Below, one piece after another: positions 6,222 to 9,593 of a stretch of 9,593 bases of DNA. Under the pieces are notes generated by a model, which worked only from the letters and a program-made list of their open reading frames with translations, was not told the DNA's origin and made no database searches. This DNA comes from Sedimenticola sp. GTDB lineage: Bacteria > Pseudomonadota > Gammaproteobacteria > Chromatiales > Chromatiaceae. The stretch spans positions 1-9,593 of the forward strand of contig JALVUB010000098.1 in the NCBI GenBank assembly GCA_027023915.1, written 5' to 3'. The translations under genes were made by a program, and so were the position numbers. Numbering within the stretch: the first letter of the stretch is position 1; each line of letters begins with the position of its first letter.

Positions 6222-7370
6222 TCAATTCAATCGTTCCTGAACCAGGGTAAGGATGCGTTGGGCGGTATCGCCGGTTAGCTGATGACCATCCTTGTCATAC
6301 ACCTTCACCCGACTGCTCTCCTCTTCCGAAGAGAGACGCACGAGATAAAGCTTCTCCTCATCCACCGGCGTCTTGCTGCGCCAGAAGGCGAGCTTGGAGA
6401 GCCAGCTCTTACTATTGCTGCCAGCCGTGGGATCACGATAACGCACATAATAAGTGCCGGTGGAACGGTTGCGGTCCTCCACAACGAAGCCCACCCGGTC
6501 GAGAGCCAACCCAAGGGCCCGCCATGCCCGGGAAAAAGGCGCGTCCATGACCAACGCCAGCTCACCGCCACTTTTGTCCATGCGGCTGCGAATTCCATGA
6601 TAGGCCTCGGCGGCCGCCAGCTTGCTTTTGGCCTCCTGATCGGAATAGCCGAGATAGGCCATCAGCTTGCGCAGCATCACCGCCTCCAGGCCGGGATCAC
6701 GCGGCCGGATTTTCCAGAAGATCTGATCGGTGTCGCCGCCGGCGTCTTTTGAGAAATCCTGTTCCATGCCGAAATGGGTGAGATAGACCTCTACCGTGTC
6801 CGGCTCTTCGCCCTTCTCTATCCGCACCCGATACCGGTCCCGCGTGGCCGCGCCGTAGAGGCCATCGAACGCCTTGCGGATGAAATCAGTGATGAAGTCG
6901 TTGGGGATATCGGCCCTGTTCTCCAACCAGGAAGTCTCCATCACCCCGGCCTCGGGATCCTGATAGGCCAGCAAAATGCCGTTCTCCTGCCAGAAGTCGA
7001 TGATCTTGTCCCATACCTGGTCCGGCTCGCCATGCACCACCAGCCAGCGGTTCTGGCCGTCCTTCACCACCTTGATATCGGGGTGCTTGGGCAGAACATC
7101 ATGGGAACCGCCACTGCCGGGGCCTCCGGCCTCCTGCCGCACCCGCGCGTAATCGGTATAACTTGCGCTGCCACCACCGGAAAGACCGGGAACCTGATTA
7201 TCGATCCGGCTGGAACTCAGGTCGGGCGGCACTTCCAGGGACTTGTCAGCCACCACCTCGTGCTTGTACTCCGCCTTCTTGTCCGGAAGTATTTTGCTGA
7301 AACGGCCGGAGCTACAAGCCACCAGAACCAGAGAGATCGATAGCGTTAAAGAGATTCGGAGAAAGTTCAT
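6222..7370 (-). CDS. bamC: Outer-membrane assembly lipoprotein BamC
   Basis: BamC (NlpB) is a lipoprotein subunit of the BAM complex, which folds beta-barrel proteins into the outer membrane. The 382 residues start with a lipoprotein signal ending in LVAC with the lipidated C19. An unstructured segment follows (about 20-95), including KHEVVADKSLEVPPDL, which fits the conserved stretch that binds BamD. Two helix-grip domains (about 96-225 and 265-382) come next. It is somewhat longer than E. coli BamC (344). The disordered segment contains glycine/serine-rich stretches (about 62-69 and 82-90). The start ATG at 7370 gives the proper signal peptide, although only a weak GGGAC lies upstream. It lies 35 bases after dapA and 7 before the MBL-fold gene, the usual dapA-bamC pairing. 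Confidence 0.9.
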   Translation of the reverse strand: MNFLRISLTLSISLVLVACSSGRFSKILPDKKAEYKHEVVADKSLEVPPDLSSSRIDNQVPGLSGGGSASYTDYARVRQEAGGPGSGGSHDVLPKHPDIKVVKDGQNRWLVVHGEPDQVWDKIIDFWQENGILLAYQDPEAGVMETSWLENRADIPNDFITDFIRKAFDGLYGAATRDRYRVRIEKGEEPDTVEVYLTHFGMEQDFSKDAGGDTDQIFWKIRPRDPGLEAVMLRKLMAYLGYSDQEAKSKLAAAEAYHGIRSRMDKSGGELALVMDAPFSRAWRALGLALDRVGFVVEDRNRSTGTYYVRYRDPTAGSNSKSWLSKLAFWRSKTPVDEEKLYLVRLSSEEESSRVKVYDKDGHQLTGDTAQRILTLVQERLN

Positions 7371-7405
7371 ATCGGTATGTGTCCCAGTCGCTCTCGGGCA
7401 GGCCT

Positions 7406-8281
7406 TTACAGTACTCCCGCCCGGCGCATGGCTTCGCGCAGCGGTTCATGACAAGGCTCGCTGAGCCAGGTGAGTGGCAGACGAATGCCTTTTCCAATGC
7501 GTCCCATTTCTGCCAGCGCCCACTTGGCCGGTATGGGATTGGATTCCAGAAACAGATTGCGGTGCAAGGCGGCCAGGCGCCGGTCGATCTCCTCAGCCTT
7601 TTCACGATCGCCGGAAAGAGCGGCCCGGCACATGGCCGTCATCTGCGCGGGCGCAAGGTTGCTGGTAACAGAGATGACGCCGTCTGCCCCTTTCAACATG
7701 GCCTCGCAACCGGTGGCATCATCGCCACTGTAGATGGCGAAACCGGCTCCGGCGTCTTCACGGATCACGCGAATGCGCTCCAGATCACCTGTCGCCTCCT
7801 TGATTCCAACGATGTTGTCCACCCGCGAAAGGCGAATGGCCGTTTCCGGCAGCATGTCGCACGCGGTGCGGCCCGGCACGTTGTACAGAATCTGAGGAAT
7901 ATCTACCGCCTCTGCCACGGCACAGTGATGACGGTAAAGCCCCTCCTGCGTCGGCTTGTTGTAATAAGGCGTCACCAGCAGGCAGGCATCGGCGCCAGCC
8001 TCGGCTGCACAGCGGGTGAGACGAATGGCTTCGCTGGTGGCATTGGCACCGGTACCCGCGATCACCGGCAGGCGGCCATCAGCGTATTCCAGCGTGCGCG
8101 CAATGACTTCACAATGTTCTTTTTCATCCAGTGTGGCCGATTCCCCGGTGGTGCCGACCGAGACGATGGCGTCCGTACCCTGCTCCACATGCCAGTCCAC
8201 CAGGCGGCGCAAGGCTTCGAAATCCACGTCGCCGTTTTCCCGCATCGGGGTCACCAAGGCAACCACATTCCCCCTTATCAT
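7406..8281 (-). CDS. dapA: 4-hydroxy-tetrahydrodipicolinate synthase
   Basis: DapA joins pyruvate and L-aspartate-4-semialdehyde to form 4-hydroxy-tetrahydrodipicolinate, the first committed step toward diaminopimelate (for peptidoglycan) and lysine. The 291-residue TIM barrel has all the key residues at the E. coli positions: T44 and T45 (GTTGES), Y107 (TPYYNKP), Y133 (ILYNVPGRT), R138 and the Schiff-base lysine K161 (GIKEAT). The length matches the family (E. coli 292). The start ATG at 8281 has GGAG 6 bases upstream. It heads the operon with bamC and the MBL-fold gene, behind a good promoter. The leader is too short for a lysine riboswitch, so control by lysine, if any, would be at the enzyme. 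Confidence 0.97.
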   Translation of the reverse strand: MIRGNVVALVTPMRENGDVDFEALRRLVDWHVEQGTDAIVSVGTTGESATLDEKEHCEVIARTLEYADGRLPVIAGTGANATSEAIRLTRCAAEAGADACLLVTPYYNKPTQEGLYRHHCAVAEAVDIPQILYNVPGRTACDMLPETAIRLSRVDNIVGIKEATGDLERIRVIREDAGAGFAIYSGDDATGCEAMLKGADGVISVTSNLAPAQMTAMCRAALSGDREKAEEIDRRLAALHRNLFLESNPIPAKWALAEMGRIGKGIRLPLTWLSEPCHEPLREAMRRAGVL

Positions 8282-8287
8282 TTCACA

Positions 8288-8291
8288 CTCC
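8288..8291 (-). promoter_or_regulatory. Ribosome binding site of dapA
   Basis: The minus strand reads GGAG here, 6 bases before the ATG at 8281. Spacing and sequence are good and confirm the dapA start. Confidence 0.65.
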
Positions 8292-8314
8292 GGCCCTAGC
8301 CACGCAAGGGCGCT

Positions 8315-8344
8315 ATTCTAGCCCGCCCCTTTTTGGAGTGACAA
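8315..8344 (-). promoter_or_regulatory. Sigma70-type promoter of the dapA-bamC operon
   Basis: The minus strand has TTGTCA (complement of 8339-8344; 5 of 6 to the -35 consensus), an 18-base spacer and TAGAAT (complement of 8315-8320; 5 of 6 to the -10 consensus). Transcription would start near 8308, giving a leader of about 27 bases with the GGAG site. This is the best promoter match in the window. Confidence 0.65.
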
Positions 8345-8387
8345 CCTTGGCGCCTTCAAATTCTGCCTTCGGCATGGAGATGGCCGG

Positions 8388-8417
8388 CTTTCACCGACCG
8401 GGGCTTTGGCTTATAGT
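8388..8417 (+). promoter_or_regulatory. Possible promoter of mltD
   Basis: TATAGT (8412-8417; 5 of 6 to the -10 consensus) lies about 34 bases before the mltD ATG. A poor -35, CTTTCA (8388-8393; 3 of 6), stands 18 bases upstream. Transcription would start near 8424. If correct, the dapA and mltD promoters sit back to back, with 43 bases between their -35 boxes. Confidence 0.35.
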
Positions 8418-8450
8418 TCCGGCGTCCCAACCGTTGTAGCCCTCTGCCAA

Positions 8451-9593
8451 ATGAAACGCCTGTTGCTCATCGTTCCTTGCGCGCTTCTGCTGACCGCCTG
8501 TCACACCAATCCGACCAGGACATCAAAAACAGCAGGCAGAGAGATCAATATCCCCTCACCACCCGCCACGCCCGCCGCCGTGGAAAGCGAAGATCTTTGG
8601 CTGCTCATGGCCTCCGACTTTCAATTTGCCGGCATCCAGAACGCCGAGATCGACCGCGAGGCCGACCACTTCGCACACCAGGGCAGTTTTCTCACCCGCC
8701 GCCTGAAGAACGGAAAACCCTTCCTCGCCTACATCTTGCATGAAGTGCAGGCGCGAAACATGCCGGCTGAAATCGCGCTCATACCCTGCATCGAAAGCAA
8801 TTTTCAGCCCGAGGCCAATTCTCCTCTGGGAGCCGCCGGTTTGTGGCAGTTCATGCCCTCCACCGGACGTTATCTGGGCCTGAAACAGGACTGGTGGTAT
8901 GACGGTCGCCGCGATCCAGTGGCCTCCACTCAGGCGGCACTGGAATATCTGAAACGGTTGAACCGGCATTTTAATGGTGACTGGCTGCTCACTCTGGCGG
9001 CCTACAATGCCGGCATTGCAACGGTCAACAGGGCAATCAGGCGCAACCGACAGCAGGGCAAGCGGACCGATTACTGGTCTCTGGATCTGCCCGAGGAGAC
9101 GCGCCATTACATTCCCCGGCTTCTCGGCTTGGCGCGGGTGATCTCCAACCCTGACCGCTACCATGTGCGCCTGCCGGCAATCGACAACGCGCCGGGCTTT
9201 GTCCGGGTCTCGCTGGACAGCCAGATCGACCTCGAGGTGGCCGCCAGACTGGCCCGCGTGAAACCGAAAACCCTGATCGCCCTCAATTCCGGCTACATCC
9301 GCCGGGTCACATCACCCGGCAACCCTCAGTATCTTCTTCTGCCGACTGGAAAGGCGGAAGGGTTCCAGCAGGCACTGGCAAAACTGCCCGCCGACAAGCG
9401 GCTTCGCTGGCCCCGCCACGCTGTTCAACAGGGCGACACGCTGTCGGACATCGCAAGTAGGTACAAGGTGACAAAATCGGCCTTGAAACAGGCCAACCGT
9501 CTGCGTGACGACCGCCTGAAAACAGGCATGGTGCTCATCGTTCCCCCTTCGAACATCGGCTCGAACACGAAGACCACCGTAGCCCGCCGCAAG
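8451..9593 (+). CDS. mltD: Membrane-bound lytic murein transglycosylase D (3' end beyond window)
   Basis: MltD cleaves the glycan backbone of peptidoglycan between MurNAc and GlcNAc, leaving 1,6-anhydro-MurNAc ends. The open frame runs 381 codons to the last base without a stop, so the C-terminus is missing. It opens with a lipoprotein signal ending LTAC (C17), placing it in the outer or inner membrane facing the periplasm. The SLT domain (about 95-205) has the catalytic glutamate E115 (IESNFQP), GAAGLWQFMPSTG (127-139) and AYNAG (184-188). A LysM domain (323-366, HAVQQGDTLSDIA to VLIVPP) follows. E. coli MltD has two LysM repeats; only one is seen, and another may lie past the edge. No clear Shine-Dalgarno precedes the ATG at 8451, but the signal peptide begins there. 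It is divergent from dapA. Confidence 0.92.
   Translation, partial: MKRLLLIVPCALLLTACHTNPTRTSKTAGREINIPSPPATPAAVESEDLWLLMASDFQFAGIQNAEIDREADHFAHQGSFLTRRLKNGKPFLAYILHEVQARNMPAEIALIPCIESNFQPEANSPLGAAGLWQFMPSTGRYLGLKQDWWYDGRRDPVASTQAALEYLKRLNRHFNGDWLLTLAAYNAGIATVNRAIRRNRQQGKRTDYWSLDLPEETRHYIPRLLGLARVISNPDRYHVRLPAIDNAPGFVRVSLDSQIDLEVAARLARVKPKTLIALNSGYIRRVTSPGNPQYLLLPTGKAEGFQQALAKLPADKRLRWPRHAVQQGDTLSDIASRYKVTKSALKQANRLRDDRLKTGMVLIVPPSNIGSNTKTTVARRK

Noticed and set aside
5417..6250. Plus-strand open frame of 277 codons opposite the MBL-fold gene
   Set aside because: The minus strand encodes a complete metal-binding motif set, and the plus frame also overlaps the queG end. It is a shadow.
8282..8344. 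Lysine riboswitch ahead of dapA
   Set aside because: The proposed transcription start leaves a leader of only about 27 bases, far too short for a lysine riboswitch, and no such fold is apparent upstream.
8556..9164. Minus-strand open frame of 202 codons inside mltD
   Set aside because: The mltD frame carries a lipobox, E115 and the SLT motifs through the same bases; the minus reading has no recognisable domain.
1..9593. A novel defence, mobile or biosynthetic system
   Set aside because: Every stretch of coding size is explained by a known housekeeping family. No repeat array, transposase, integrase, phage gene or unknown multi-gene unit was seen.

Overview
The window (about 60% G+C by eye in most genes) reads as ordinary chromosome of a gammaproteobacterium. 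Pointers to this group are the order queG / nnr-tsaE-amiB, familiar from Escherichia coli, a dapA-bamC pair followed by an MBL-fold hydrolase, and a lipoprotein MltD. The diheme c4-type cytochrome suggests a respiring, perhaps environmental or sulfur-oxidising lineage, but that is only an inference. No mobile element, CRISPR array, phage gene or toxin-antitoxin pair was seen.

Layout. Bases 1-28 look like the 3' end of a tRNA cut by the window edge. A diheme cytochrome c (117-722, minus) is a self-contained unit with a good promoter, a strong ribosome binding site and a textbook UUCG-loop terminator (67-93). A 192-base AT-rich spacer separates it from the minus-strand operon nnr -> tsaE -> amiB (4339 down to 915). 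nnr and tsaE overlap by 8 bases. amiB lies 97 bases after tsaE and may have its own promoter. queG (about 4407-5486, plus) diverges from nnr. Its 3' end overlaps, in convergent orientation, the end of a second minus-strand operon dapA -> bamC -> MBL-fold hydrolase (8281 down to 5450). dapA has the best promoter in the window. mltD (8451 to the right edge, plus, 3' end missing) diverges from dapA across a 169-base spacer.

Together the genes are mostly cell-envelope and housekeeping functions. DapA supplies diaminopimelate for peptidoglycan and lysine. AmiB and MltD cut peptidoglycan (stem-peptide amide bond and glycan strand, respectively), and both carry a C-terminal LysM domain. BamC belongs to the outer-membrane beta-barrel assembly machine. 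TsaE and QueG serve two different tRNA anticodon-loop modifications (t6A37 and queuosine34). Nnr repairs hydrated NAD(P)H. The cytochrome carries electrons in the periplasm.

I found no convincing new system. The points most worth a second look are the cytochrome unit sitting where mutL follows amiB in E. coli, unexplained inverted repeats upstream of it, the possible tRNA end at the left edge, and the compact regulatory spacers between divergent genes. No stretch longer than 300 bases lacks a gene.
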